Below are positions 43,619 to 55,003 of a stretch of 64,000 nucleotides of DNA, one piece after another (the first letter of the stretch is position 1; each line of letters begins with the position of its first letter). The notes under the pieces are model-generated. The model was not told the DNA's origin, made no database searches, and saw only the letters and a list, made by a program, of their open reading frames with translations. The stretch comes from Puccinellia tenuiflora (taxonomy: Eukaryota > Streptophyta > Magnoliopsida > Poales > Poaceae). The position numbers and the translations under genes were made by a program. Location of the stretch: the NCBI GenBank assembly GCA_012064385.1, contig QRDG01000027.1:853075-917074 (forward strand), read 5' to 3'.

Positions 43619-44068
43619 TGATGACCCACAAGTGTAGGGGATCGCAACAGTCTTCGCGGGTAGTATGACCCTAATTTATTGATTCGACACAAGGGGAGCC
43701 AAAGAATATTTATAACCCTTAGCAGTTGAGTTGTCAATTCAACCACACCTGAAAAAGATCTCTCTGGAAGCAATTTATCAGTAGTAACAGTAATTTGATG
43801 GCAGCAGTAGAATAGTAAACAAAATAAAGGTAGCAATGGTGACAGTAGAAATATTAATTGTAAACAGCAGGATTAAAAATACCGTAGGCATAGGGGCGGA
43901 TAGACGGGCGTTGCATGACTAAGATAGCTCATGAAATAAACATAACTAGGCACGAAGCAAATAAATATAGCATCCAAGTATTAAACAATCATAGGCATGT
44001 ATTCCTAATTTAGCCGTACGTGCTTGCAATAAGAACTTGCACGACATCCGGTTTCAGCCGGGCCAATT
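43619..44068 (+). repeat. fragment starting TGATGACCCACAAG, unassigned LTR-like
   Basis: TGATGACCCACAAGTGTAGGGGATC is a start I recognise as common in Triticeae repeats, probably an LTR, but I cannot name the family. The rest (about 450 bp) is AT-rich without a gene. It ends where the T LTR begins (44069). Confidence 0.5.
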
Positions 44069-47000
44069 TGTAACAGCCCCAGCTTTGTACTGGAAAATAC
44101 GAATAATTTTTCCACTTTTTGTTCCTCATTGTGTGCATCATGGCATATATGTTAATTTGTTAAGTTGACAACCAACACCTGGGAACACATTTCTTAAAAA
44201 AGGAAGCCAAACCTTCCCCAACCTTTAAACCATGAAATGCACCAAATGGTACAACCCTTAACATGACAGGTGACCATATGGTCCAACAAGTACCTAAGTT
44301 CACTTCTTTGCCTAAGAACCAAATGGTTGGGCCTCCCATGTGTTTCTAGCTTTCAAAACTTCAATTGTGGTTCAAGACTTTTTCCTATTTTTGAACCCTT
44401 TTTAAGTTGCCCTAAAATCCAAAGGAAAATATGGGGAGCTCCCTATTCTTGTCTGGAGCGTCCCTAAAATTTTCTGTAATTTTTTTTGGGTTAGTTGAAA
44501 TGCCCAAATAAAAACTAGTCGTTTCTGCAAAAATATAGTCATTCAGAATGACCCGGTTTTTTTCCGGATCGACCGGAATTTTCCGGACCTTTCCGGAAAA
44601 TTCCGAATGGAGCACAGTGGCGACAGGGCGCACTGGCGCCATGCCGCTCGACGCCCACCTGCTCCTCCTCGCGCCATGCCGCTGCCGGGCCCTCCTTGCC
44701 GAGCCCCGTGGTCAAATACGCTGTCCTCTGCTCCCCGTGCTCACCTGCCCCGTTCCCCTGCTCTCTCCCTTTTCCCCTCCCCCCTCCTCGTGCTCGCCTC
44801 GCCGCCAAGCTCGAGCTCATGCCCGCCGACGCCTCGCCGCCGCTACGAGCCTCCCCGGACAGATCGGAGCGCGCCATCTCCTCCGCCGTGACGCCCTCCA
44901 TCTCCACCACCGGAGCACGCTTGCGGGGAGGCCCCGAAATGAGCTAATCGTGCTCGCCCGTTCCGACCAGTCCGCCGCTCGTCGTGTTCGGCCTCGAAGC
45001 AATCCGGGCACCGTGGTCGTCCCCGTCCGCTCCCGACCACTCCTTCGTGCTCCTGGTGAGCCACACGTTCCCTAGACTTCCTCCCGTTTCCCCTCTCCCT
45101 CTTTTGCGTGCTCGCACCGCGCGCAACCGCTGCCGCCGTCGCAGTTTTGCCCAGGATCGAGTCATCCGGAATCACCCAGATTATTCCGGATCGATTCCGG
45201 GTCAACCGGAAATTTCCGGACCTTTCCGGACAAATTCCGAAACCCTAATAGAAACTTTTTGAGGTCACCTCGGATTTGGCTCGGAATGAGCCCGGATTAT
45301 TCCGGACCATCTGGAATATTCCGGACCAATCCGGATAGATTCCGAACCACTTTTAGAAACTTGTGAAAATCATCACTTAGCTTCCTTCAATTCAAATCTT
45401 GCAAATAGAATATCAATGTGATCAACATGTCAAATGCTATCAAACCATGCACTTATCACATCATGTTCACAAATATCTATTTGATGTTATTCATGTTTGG
45501 TCTAAAAGAATTAAATTCCTTTAATTATTTAAATTGCTATTTATTCATCAGTGCTCCGAAAATTACAAATGAGGTACCAAAACGATCGGAAGAACGAAAC
45601 CTTTTTAATCATGTCATGTTCATGCATATTTGAACAAACTCTAAATAATGTGATCATTTATGAACAATTGGATATTAAGTTAAATATGGGGTGTTTTTCC
45701 AAATAATTGCCCTAATTATTTGGAACTCCATTTAATTTGTTAAATAAATTAAATGTTGATATCTTTGCATAAATTTGTCATGTCATCATGTGATTGTGCA
45801 TTGCACCTTGTCCTCTTGTGATTTATTGCTCTTTTGTATTATTTTGGGTATCGATAGATTCCGGAGTCGAGGGTTCCCTCTCCTACCCCGACGAGCCGTA
45901 CTACACGCCCGGGCAGGAAGGTAAGAGATAACCTAACCTTCTTGGCATACTAGCATCCTATGATTTTATCAACTTATTTTATCCACCACAATATTGCATG
46001 CGATTCAAATGTCTCTTTGATCAAAATATAGAGAATCCTATGAATGTATGTTTTTCCCCGAGCCAACTACATGTATCCCTACCTATGAACCCTAGAGATG
46101 ATGTGTTGGCCTGAGACAAATATATAATTGTTTGTTCTGTATGCTTAGCAAGGCTTAGACATGCTTAGTAAAATGTTTATATGTCCGTTATTTATTTCCA
46201 TGATTTATGCAATTGGTGGAATGATTGGACAATGTGGAGGTTGTGGTGGTATTTAATTAAGTTGCTAATAAGGCTTGGGTGAGTTGCCATCGGGGATGGT
46301 GTTTTGCCTCACTCTTGCCCCTAAGTGCGAGTTCCTGTCTTCGGAACCAAGGTCTGAGCATGCTGCCATTGGTGGGGACATATGGAATCCCCTTTAACTA
46401 AATAACTTGTGCGGGCGTATCCAAGGGTCCTCTAGTTCGCTTTTCCATTTGCCGTGTGTGTGAGCGGAAAAAGAATTGATGAGGATGGTGGTGTTTAGGA
46501 CGTGGCGATGGGGCAGGGTGTTGAAATAGGCACTGAACCTGTCCTGTGGCCACAGATGACTCTTGGATAGTCTCATGCGAGGTAAAGGTTTAACCGCGCC
46601 CGCTCGCCGGCCTTCCCCAGAAGAGGGCCAATCAGGTGAGCCGGACAGTACCGGTGGGTAAATTAGTACACCCCTACAGGGTTAATCTTTTCGAAAAGCC
46701 GTGTCCGCGGTTATGGACGCCTTGGGAATGGATTTACGGGATCATAGAGAACCTTAACCATAATTAATTAATTTGGCAGCTAAAGGTTGCAACTCAACGT
46801 GTGTGTAAAAGGTTCATTTCCTCGAGGGTGATTCGGGGGAGTGCCTTTGGTGGAGATGAGTGGTGATGGTTACAAGTAGGTTCGACGAGAACCGAAGATG
46901 AAATGTTACTCTCTTATCCCCTTTCTGAAAAATATTCTGAATAGACGGTGCCTTGTGTCTTTTTGTATCTTTTAAATGAAAATCTAGCTTTATGCAATTT

Positions 47001-47600
47001 AGCTACATCATACAGCTTTAGAGCCTCCGTCAGCATCAGGCCTATATCGCCCTACTAAACTTGCGAGTACATCGTACTCAGTCTCTCTTTGCTGCCTTTA
47101 TGTTTGTATTTCAGAGGAGGACGACACCGAGCAGTTAGGTGGGTTCTTCGTGGACGTCGACTAGTAGTCCGGGGTTCCTAGGTGGCAGCTTGGGACCGTG
47201 GAACAAGCTGGCTTGGATGATGTTTATCTGCAAGCCTCTTAGGCCATAATTTGCATCTTGTTGTATTAGACAACGCTACTTCGCTTCCGCTTGTTGAATT
47301 GATGGTCTGTGACCTTTTGATGTGTAATATTTGTATCTTCTCTTATATGAGTTGCTATATGCTTTTGTGTCGTAGAGTCTGCAATGTGCCAGATGTTCCA
47401 CAAGTCTCGGTCTCTTTACTATACGTGATAGCGATGTCTGAGCTTATGGCATGATAAAGGTGTTGTGTGCTGATGATCCATTCCGAGCACACCTGCCAAT
47501 GAGTTTTGGCCTGGGATTGGTAAACCCAGTAACCTTCGATTGTGTAGCATGACCGGTTGCACAACGCTTCACTGTATAGTTCTGGGGTCGGGGCGCTACA
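44069..47600 (+). repeat. T 5' LTR (about 3.5 kb)
   Basis: It starts TGTAACAGCCCC and ends GGGGCGCTACA, then the PBS (3532 bp). It contains a GC-rich ~600-bp block flanked by two related clusters of TTCCGGA-type motifs (44558-44608 and about 45165-45350) and an AT-rich remainder. Short ORFs in the GC-rich block lack any domain. Confidence 0.8.
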
Positions 47601-47993
47601 AGTTGGTATCAGAGCAGGACTGCCTGTAGGAAACCCTTTCTATTGGTCGGTGTCGAGTCTAGTTGAAAATTATTTATAACCTAAAAATGAGTTGTGAAAA
47701 TCTTCTTAGGATTCTTTTTACTCCTCATCCAACTCGCTCTACTCTGATTCTTATCTCTATTTGTTTTGAGCTTGGTGTCAAGTTTTAGGGTCTCGGGGTT
47801 GGGTTTTTACCGTCCAGTTATGTCTCGAGACCTTGTATCTGTTTGCTATCGCCGCGATGACGTGATGTCACCGTGGTTGACTAAATCTGTCTTAGTGTTT
47901 GTCTTTTTCAATATCTATATCTGGAAGCACTCTAATGATCTATCCTATCTGTCAGAGTTGGTTACTAACTTGTCATTGTTCCAATTCTTCAGA
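47601..47993 (+). other. T primer binding site and leader
   Basis: TGGTATCAGAGC at 47604-47615 is the plant initiator-Met tRNA site. The following leader (CCTGTAGGAAACCC..., then TTAGGATTC near 47710) resembles the short interior of element P. Gag starts at 47994 after a CTTCAG stretch. Confidence 0.8.
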
Positions 47994-49478
47994 ATGGCTC
48001 CTACCCGTCGTGGGGAATCAAGCAATCCTGAAGCACCGCCGCCACCCTCAATGGCGGAGGTCCTGATGGCTATTGAGAAAAATCGGTTGCGAAATGAGCG
48101 CTTGCTCGAGCAGCTGGTGCAGTAAGGGGCCAGGAGGAACATGGACTGCAACACTCTCATGGAGTTCCTGCGCTCCCAACCTCCCACCTTCTCCGAAGCT
48201 AAGGAGCCGCTTGATGCGGATGATTGGCTTTGGGCTCTAGAGCGCAAGTTTGCCGCTCTTCATGTTCCGGTGGCGGAACAGGTCAATTTTGCAACCTATC
48301 TGCTGAATGGAGCCGCCGGCTCCTGGTGGGAGAGCCACGTGGCAATGTTTGCCGCGGGCCATGTCTTCACTTGGGAGGATTTCCGCGCCGCTTTTCGTGC
48401 GGCGTACATCCCCAAGCCCATCCTGGAGCTCAAGAGGAGGGAGTTCCTGGACTTGACCCAGGGACGCATGGACGTCCAAGCCTATGGGCGGGAGTTCAAC
48501 CACCTCTCCCGTTACGCCCCGCGGGACGTGACGAATGATGAAGACAAGCAATACCTCTTCCACAAGGGGCTCGCGCCTCGTCTCCGATACGAGCTCCTAC
48601 CCTTCAAGTTCACCTCCTACCAGGAGCTCTACAACCAGGATTTCACCATGGAGCAAGGTAGGAAGGAGCTGGAGGCTTCCAAGAGGCTAGCTTCCACCGA
48701 CAACCAGAGGTCCTCTTCCTCAGAGGGCAAGAAGCGCCGGGTATTTGTGCCCTTCAGCGCTGTGCCTAAGGCACCCTTCGCGCCAAAGTCTTCAGGGTTC
48801 AGGCCACCTCCGCCTCGCCCAGCTACCTCGACCTTGGGTGCAGCTGGAAGTGGTTTCCGCCCTCAGCTGCCTCCACCACCACCGAGGCTCACTTGCTTCG
48901 CTTGTGGCCAGCCGAGGCACTACTCCAAGGAGTGCCCCCAGAAGGCACCGGCTCCCGTAGCACCTGCACCGGCTCCCTCTACCCCAGCCGCCAAGGCTAC
49001 CACCGTCAACCGTGGCCGCCTGAACCATGTCTCGGCTGAAGGAGTCGAAGAGGACCCCGAAGTTCTCATGGGTATGCTTCGAATCAATGGTTACCCTGCT
49101 TCAGTCTTGTTTGATTCTGGAGCATCGCATTCTTTCATATCAATAGCTTTTGCACACAACCATCAAATTCCATTTGTGAACATGGACTCCCCGTTAGTGG
49201 TCAAGACCCCAGGCGCTAGTTGGCACACAAAATGGATTGCTCCGGAAGTCCAGATTACCATAGGCTATTGGTCTTTCCCATTCCAGCTGATTGCACTGAG
49301 GTCAGATGGGCTAGATGTAATTCTGGGGATGGATTGGTTAGTCAAATATTAGGCCAACCTGGACTGTGCTGCCAAGTCTATCACCGTGATCCACCCAACC
49401 GTCGGGCTGGTGAGTTATTGGTCACCCTCGTCCGCAATTCCCTCCGCTGCCACTACACTCTCTCCGGAGATCAGCTTA
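47994..49478 (+). pseudogene. T gag-protease, two in-frame stops
   Basis: Capsid and protease part of a Tekay/Del-like polyprotein. ATG 47994 (MAPTRRGESSN); TAA at 48123; same frame resumes with the gag domain (LDADDWLWALERKF, AAGSWWES, about 48210-48340), a Pro-rich linker, a CCHC knuckle CFACGQPRHYSKEC (about 48898-48940), then a protease with LFDSGASHSFIS (about 49108-49145). TAG at 49350. The frame is otherwise unbroken to the H insertion. The two stops could each be a single base change, so the element decayed recently or was inactivated by methylation-type C-to-T changes; this is inference. Confidence 0.85.
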
Positions 49479-49942
49479 TGTCGGCACAGTGGAAACCAGG
49501 GTACCACGGGCCGGCCTGCCAAGGGCCCACAAGGTTCTTCGGGTGATTTTCGCTAAGGACCAGGCTCTCCAAGCCTGGCGAGCCTTGCGAGGGTTTTTTC
49601 CTCGCGAGGGATCTTTCCTCCTCGCTGAGTGTTCTCTCCCTTGGCGAGGAACCGCTCCTCGACAAGGCGTCTCCGACGCCACCCGCAATTCTGCTAAGGA
49701 CCAAGCCGAAGGGCTCGGCGAGGCTTTTTTGCCTCGCGAGGCTCCTTCCTCGCGAAGCCATCTCTGCCTCCACGGCAGAGCGCACATGGGCTCTGCGCCA
49801 TGTGCAGAGTGACGCGCGCGCCTGCGCGCGATGACGACGACGCCGCAGTTGCCATTTCCATGTATAAAGCAGTCAACAAAGCAGCGCCAAGCAAAGCGGA
49901 CAACGAGTATTGCCTCTTTGGTGATAAGGGAACCGTCTGCAG
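49479..49942 (+). repeat. element H 5' LTR, 3' end missing
   Basis: It starts TGTCGGCACAGTGG, identical to 60138 onward. It has several CCTCGCGAGG palindromes and a TATAAA at about 49863-49868. It breaks at 49942, before any LTR end or PBS, where a duplicated piece of gag begins. Confidence 0.85.
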
Positions 49943-50061
49943 CGCCAAGCTGCCGCTCCAGCCGCAGGACCCGAGAAGAAGGACGGCCACCCCTTCTGCG
50001 TCTACCACAACAGGCATTCTCATGCCACCGAGGACTGCTACGACCTCGAGAGGCTCATCGA
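49943..50061 (+). repeat. 119-bp duplicate of the gag zinc-finger region
   Basis: It matches 50556-50674 with about 3 differences, in the same orientation, 613 bp upstream. It replaces the LTR end, PBS, leader and gag N-terminus and is out of frame with gag on its right side. Confidence 0.92.
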
Positions 50062-53000
50062 ACTGGTTCCCCATGGCCCTCAAGAACTCCGCGTCCTCTT
50101 GGCTCACCAACCTCCCCGCCGAGTCCATCAACACTTGGGAGGAGCTCTGCCGGTGCTTCGTCGCCAACTTCAAGGGCACGTACGAGCGCGGCCTCACCTA
50201 CAACGACCTCCGCGCCGTGCGTCAGAAGCCTGGCGAGACCCTCCGCAAGTATATCCAGCACTTCAGCCAGGTGCGCAACAAGATCCCCAACGCCACCGAC
50301 GCGCAGGTCATCTCGGCCTTCCAGGCTGGAGTGACCGACGTGCGGATGCTCGAGAAGCTTGGCATCCACGACAACATCACCACCGTCGTCAAGCTCTTCG
50401 ACTTGGCGGACAAGTGCGCCAAGGCTGAAGAGGGCCGCTTGTTCGTCAAGAATGAGCCAGGGGACCCCGCCGAGGAGTCCAAGAAGAAGAAGAAATCCTC
50501 CGAGAAGCGCAAGACTATTGCGGTCCTCGCGGCTGAGCCTGACGCCAAGCAGCCTCGCCAAGCTGCCGCTCCAGCCACAGGACCCGAGAAGAAGGACGGC
50601 CGCCCCTTCTGCGTCTACCACAACAGGCATTCTCATGCCACCGAGGACTGCTACGACCTCAAGAGGCTCATCGAGGCTCGCGAGGCGCGCGAGCGGGAGC
50701 AAGGCCGCGGTGGCCGCGGCGGCGGCCGCGGGGGGCGACGCTGGAACAACAACTATGACAACAACTACCAGCAGGACCCCCAGGCCAACGCTGTCGAGCC
50801 CGCGAACGACAACCTGCCTGCCGGGGCTGATGAGGGCTACCAGGTGCCTCGCGGGGTCGCCTGCATCCTCGGCGGGGCTCAGGCCCCTCGCTCCAACCGC
50901 TACTTCAAGCAATTCGCTCGCGAGCTCGCAGCAGCCCTTCCTGGGGTTGAGGCCTCCAGGCCCCTCAAGTGGTCTGAGCACCCCCATCACTTTCGACTCC
51001 AGCGACCACCCCAAGTCCACCTCAACTGTTGGCACCATCCCGCTGGTCTGCACCCCCACCATCAACAACATCGCCGTCTCTAAGACGCTCATTGATGGGG
51101 GTGCCGGCCTCAGCGTCATCTCTGTCGAGACATTCGAGAAGCTGCAGGTGCCCTACGAGCGGCTCATGCCCACCAGGCCCTTCTCGGGGGTGACGGAGGG
51201 CCTCACGACTCTTTTGGGGCAAGTGAGGCTCGCGGTCACTTTCGGCACCCAGACCAACTACTGCACTGAGCTAATCGACTTCGACGTCGCGCACATCGGC
51301 CTGCCCTACAACGCCATCCTCGGCTACCCCGCCCTCGCCAAGTTCATGGCGATGACCCACCACGCCTACAACCTCGTCATCCGCGGCGTAGTCTCAGACG
51401 CCGTGTACGCTGCGCAAGCGGCCTACAAGGCTGCCGCGGTGGCGTCCCCCGCCGACGAGGACGAGGAACCCCTCCCGAGGCCCCCCGCGAAGAAGAAGCA
51501 GCTGTTCTCTCAGGAGAAGGCCGCGACAAAGCAAGTGTCTCTTGAGGCAAGCGGCTCGGGGGCTAGCGTCACCATCGGCGCCAACCTGCCTCCCAAATAG
51601 GAAAGCGCGCTCGTCGCCTTCCTCAGGGCAAACTCTGACATGTTCGCTTGGACACCGTCAGATATGTCTGGAGTACCGAGGGAGGTGATCGAGCACCACT
51701 TAGCCGTGTGTCCAAACGCACGCCCCGTCAAGCAAAAAGCGCAGCGCCAGGCGCCAGAGAAACAAGACTTCATCGTCAAGGAAGTAGAGAAGCTGAAGAA
51801 GGCCAGCATCATCAAGGAAGTGGTCCACCCCACTTGGCTCGCCAACGGTGTGGTCGTCCCCAAGCACACCGGAGGAAGCCGCCTCTGCATCGACTTCACC
51901 GACCTCAAGAAGGCCTGCCCCAAGGACCCCTACCCCCTCCCGAGGATCGACCAGATCATGGACTCCACCGCCGGATGTGCACTCCTCTGTTTTCTGGATG
52001 CCTTCTCTGGTTATCACCAGATCAAGATGGCGAAGGAGGACGAGGAGAAGACAGCATTTCTCACCCCTTGTGGTGTGTTTTGCTATGTCTACATGCCCTT
52101 CGGCCTGAAGAACGCCGGCGCCACTTTCCAGCACCTCATGAGGATCGCCTTGGGGGCTCAAATGGGGAGGAATGCAGAGGCCTACGTCGATGACATCGTC
52201 GTCAAGACCCGCGAGAAGGACACGCTTATCCAGGACCTCGAGGAGACCTTTGCCAACCTGCGCAAGGTCAACATCAAGCTGAACCCCGCCAAGTGCGTCT
52301 TCGGGGTCCCTTCAGGCAAGCTCCTCGGGTTCCTGGTGTCCCACCGCGGCATCGAGGCAAACCCCGACAAGATCAAGGCCATAGAGCAGATGCAGCCTCC
52401 TCGTCGCCTCAAGGACATGCAACGCCTAGCGGGATGTATGGCCAGCCTTGGCCATTTCATCTCCAAGTTCGGCGAGAGGGCGCTGCCATTTTTTAAGATC
52501 ATGAAGAGGTCTGGTCCTTTCAAGTGGACCCCTGAAGCAGCAAAGGCCTTTGAAGACCTGAAGAGATATCTGGCGAGCCCACCCATCATGGTTGCCCCAC
52601 GCCCTCGCGAGCCTCTGAAGATGTATCTTGCAGCCACTCCTCAGACGGCAAGCGCGGTCTTGGTGGCTGAAAGGGAAGAGCCAGTCCTCGCCAAGCAGAG
52701 CCCCGTCTCGCCAAGCTCAGAGCCACCCGACAAGGAAGCACCCTCGTCAAGCCTCCAGCCTCATGCCGAGCCTCTACAAGAGGGGCCTCAAGAAAACCTC
52801 GCCAAGGACTCCACCGAGCCTGGAGAGGAGTCAGCCGCTGCCACACCAACGACTACCCTCGTCGAGCATCCCGTGTACTTCGTCAGCACAGTGCTGCGGG
52901 ACGCTCGCGAGCGCTACCCCATGCAGCAAAAGCTCCTCTTCTCGCTCCTCATCGCCTCCAGGAAGCTGCGCCACTACTTCCAGGGTCACCCCATCAAGGT

Positions 53001-55003
53001 GGTCACCTCCTACCCCCTGGAGCAAGTCCTGCGCAACCCAAACACGACAGATCGCGTCGCAGGCTGGGGCATCGAGCTGCAACCTTTCGAGCTGGAGTTT
53101 GACACCACAAGGGTCATCAAGGGTAGGGCGCTGGCTGATTTTATGGCCGAATGGACGGACACGCGGGAAGAAGAAGAGCCTCCAGAGGAGGAAGCTACAG
53201 CCTCAGGTGGGACGAAACCAGGCCCCTGGACCATGCACTTCGACGGCGCCTTCGCGGCCAGGAGTGCGGGGCTGGTGCCGTCCTCACCTCACCAACAGGC
53301 GACAAGCTCTACTACGCCGTCCAGCTATGCTTCAAGGACAACGACAAGGTCTCCAACAACATTGCTGAATATGAAGGCCTCCTCGCCGGGCTCAGAGCTG
53401 CCATCGCCCTCGGCATCAAGCACATCCTCATCAAGGGCGACTCCCAGCTCCTCGTCAACTTCTCCAACAAAAGCTACACGCCTAAGGACACCTACATGGT
53501 GGCCTACCTTGAAGAGGTACGCAAGCTGGAGAAGCACTTCAGGGGCATGGAGCTCAAGCACATCCCGCGAGCAGAAAATCAGGAAGCGGATGACCTCGCC
53601 AGGCGAGCAGCAAGAAGGGAAGCCCAAAAGCCTAGAGTTTTCGAGGAGAGGCTCACCAAGGCCTCCGTCAAGCAACCAGTGGCTGGCACCAGCATCGACG
53701 AGGAGCTCCCACCAGCCCCATCAAGTGGAGCACCAAACTGTGGTTTGCCCTCAGGCGATCGCTTGCTGCTGACTCTGGTGCGCCAAGACACCGGCTGGAT
53801 CGACGAGATCAAGAGCTACCTGCAAGACCGAGTCCTCCCCGAAGACGACGCAGAGGCCGAGAGAATTTCTCGCCAAGCCAAATTCTACTGACTCCACGAC
53901 GGAGACCTGTACCGTAAGCGCCGCAATATGGTTGCGTTGCGGTGCGTCCCTGCCGAGGAAGTCCGCCAGCTCATCAACGACATCCACAGCGGCGAGTGCG
54001 GCCACCATTCTTCCTCACGCACACTTGCAGGCAAGGTCTTCCGGAGTGGCTTCTACTGGCCTTCAGTGCTTCAAGACGCAACGGCCATCGTTCAATCCTG
54101 CGACGCCTACCAATTCCACACCAAGCAAATCCACCAGCCCGCGCAAGGACTCCAGACCATCCCGCTCTCTTGGCCGTTCGCGGTCTGGGGGCTGGATCTG
54201 CTGGGGCCCTTCCCGCGAGCGCTCGGGGGCTACCGCTACCTCTACGTCGCCATCGACAAATCCACCAAGTGGCCTGAGGTAGAACCCGTGCGCACCATCC
54301 CGGCGAAATCGGCGGTAAAATTCATCAGGAGCTTGGTCTGCCGCTTCGGCGTGCCCAACCGCATCATCACCGACAACGGCTCGCAGTTCATCAGTGGCGC
54401 CTTCAAGTCCTACTGTGGCAGCCTCGGCACCCAAATCTGCTACGCCTCGGTGGCGCACCCACGAAGCAACGGGCAGGCCGAGCGAGCCAACGCTGAGGTG
54501 CTCAAGGGCCTCAAGACGAGAAGCTTCAACCGCCTCAAGGCCAGCGGCAAGCACTGGATCGATGAGCTCCCCTCGGTGCTCTGGTCCATCCGCACCACGC
54601 CAACAAAGCCTACTGGTGAGACGCCGTTCTCCCCAACGAGATCACCCATGGCTCTCCACGAGTCTTGGCCTTCAAGGAGGCCGAGCTGGACGAACTCCGC
54701 AACGACGACCTGCTGCTGCTTGAAGGGCTCCGCCGAAATGCGGCACTAAGAGTGGCAAAGTACCAGCAAGACCTCCGTCGCTACCACAGCCGCCACATCT
54801 GCCCGCGCACTCTCGAAGCAGGAGACCTTGTCCTGAGGAGAATCCTCTCCAGGGCAGGCCTCCACAAGCTCTCACCGATGTGGGAAGGCCCCTACAGAGT
54901 CGTGCACATCGCCAGGCCTGGCTCTGCGCGGCTCGAGATGGAGGACGGCGTTCCTGTCGCCAACCCCTGGAACATCCAGCACCTGCGCAAGTTCTACCCC
55001 TGA
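50062..55003 (+). pseudogene. element H gag-pol polyprotein, decayed
   Basis: Gag core (WFPMALKNSASSWL, LRKYIQHFSQVRN, about 50068-50280), zinc-finger CVYHNRHSHATEDC (about 50608-50650), one extra C in a C-run near 50983 shifting frame, protease LIDGGAGLS (about 51090), TAG at 51598, RT with intact YVDD (52183-52194) and connection domain to about 52680, frameshift near 53262, RNase H (NIAEYEGLLAG, IKGDSQLLV, about 53360-53460), TGA at 53889, integrase. The integrase zinc finger reads CDAYQF (54099-54116), so the last Cys is Tyr. Catalytic Asp (GLDLLG), Asp (TDNGSQF) and Glu (NGQAER) are present. A small deletion with frame change near 54630 removes residues after GETPF. The frame then continues to 55003 (NIQHLRKFYP). 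It cannot produce a working polyprotein. Confidence 0.9.

Larger units (their letters stand above)
44069..49478 (+). mobile_element. T: Tekay/Del-like chromovirus, 5' part
   Basis: Long 5' LTR (44069-47600), tRNA-iMet PBS (47604-47615), ~380-bp leader, then gag-protease to 49478, where element H inserted. RT to integrase and the 3' LTR would follow beyond H and the second LINE. The gag and protease (DSGASHSF) wording is chromovirus-like. Its LTR ends and PBS resemble those of elements M and P. Confidence 0.8.

Noticed and set aside
43187..43668. Lys/Arg/Glu-rich (minus) and Phe/Ser/Pro-rich (plus) ORFs.
   Set aside because: They translate a polypyrimidine tract in an LTR fragment.
44539..45205. 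Arg/Ala-rich ORFs on both strands in the GC-rich block of the T LTR.
   Set aside because: Overlapping frames on both strands, no motif, inside an LTR; more likely base composition than a gene.
50055..51119. A 354-residue ORF on minus opposite H gag.
   Set aside because: Leu/Val/Gly-rich complement of GC-rich gag codons; the plus strand carries the gag and zinc-finger motifs.
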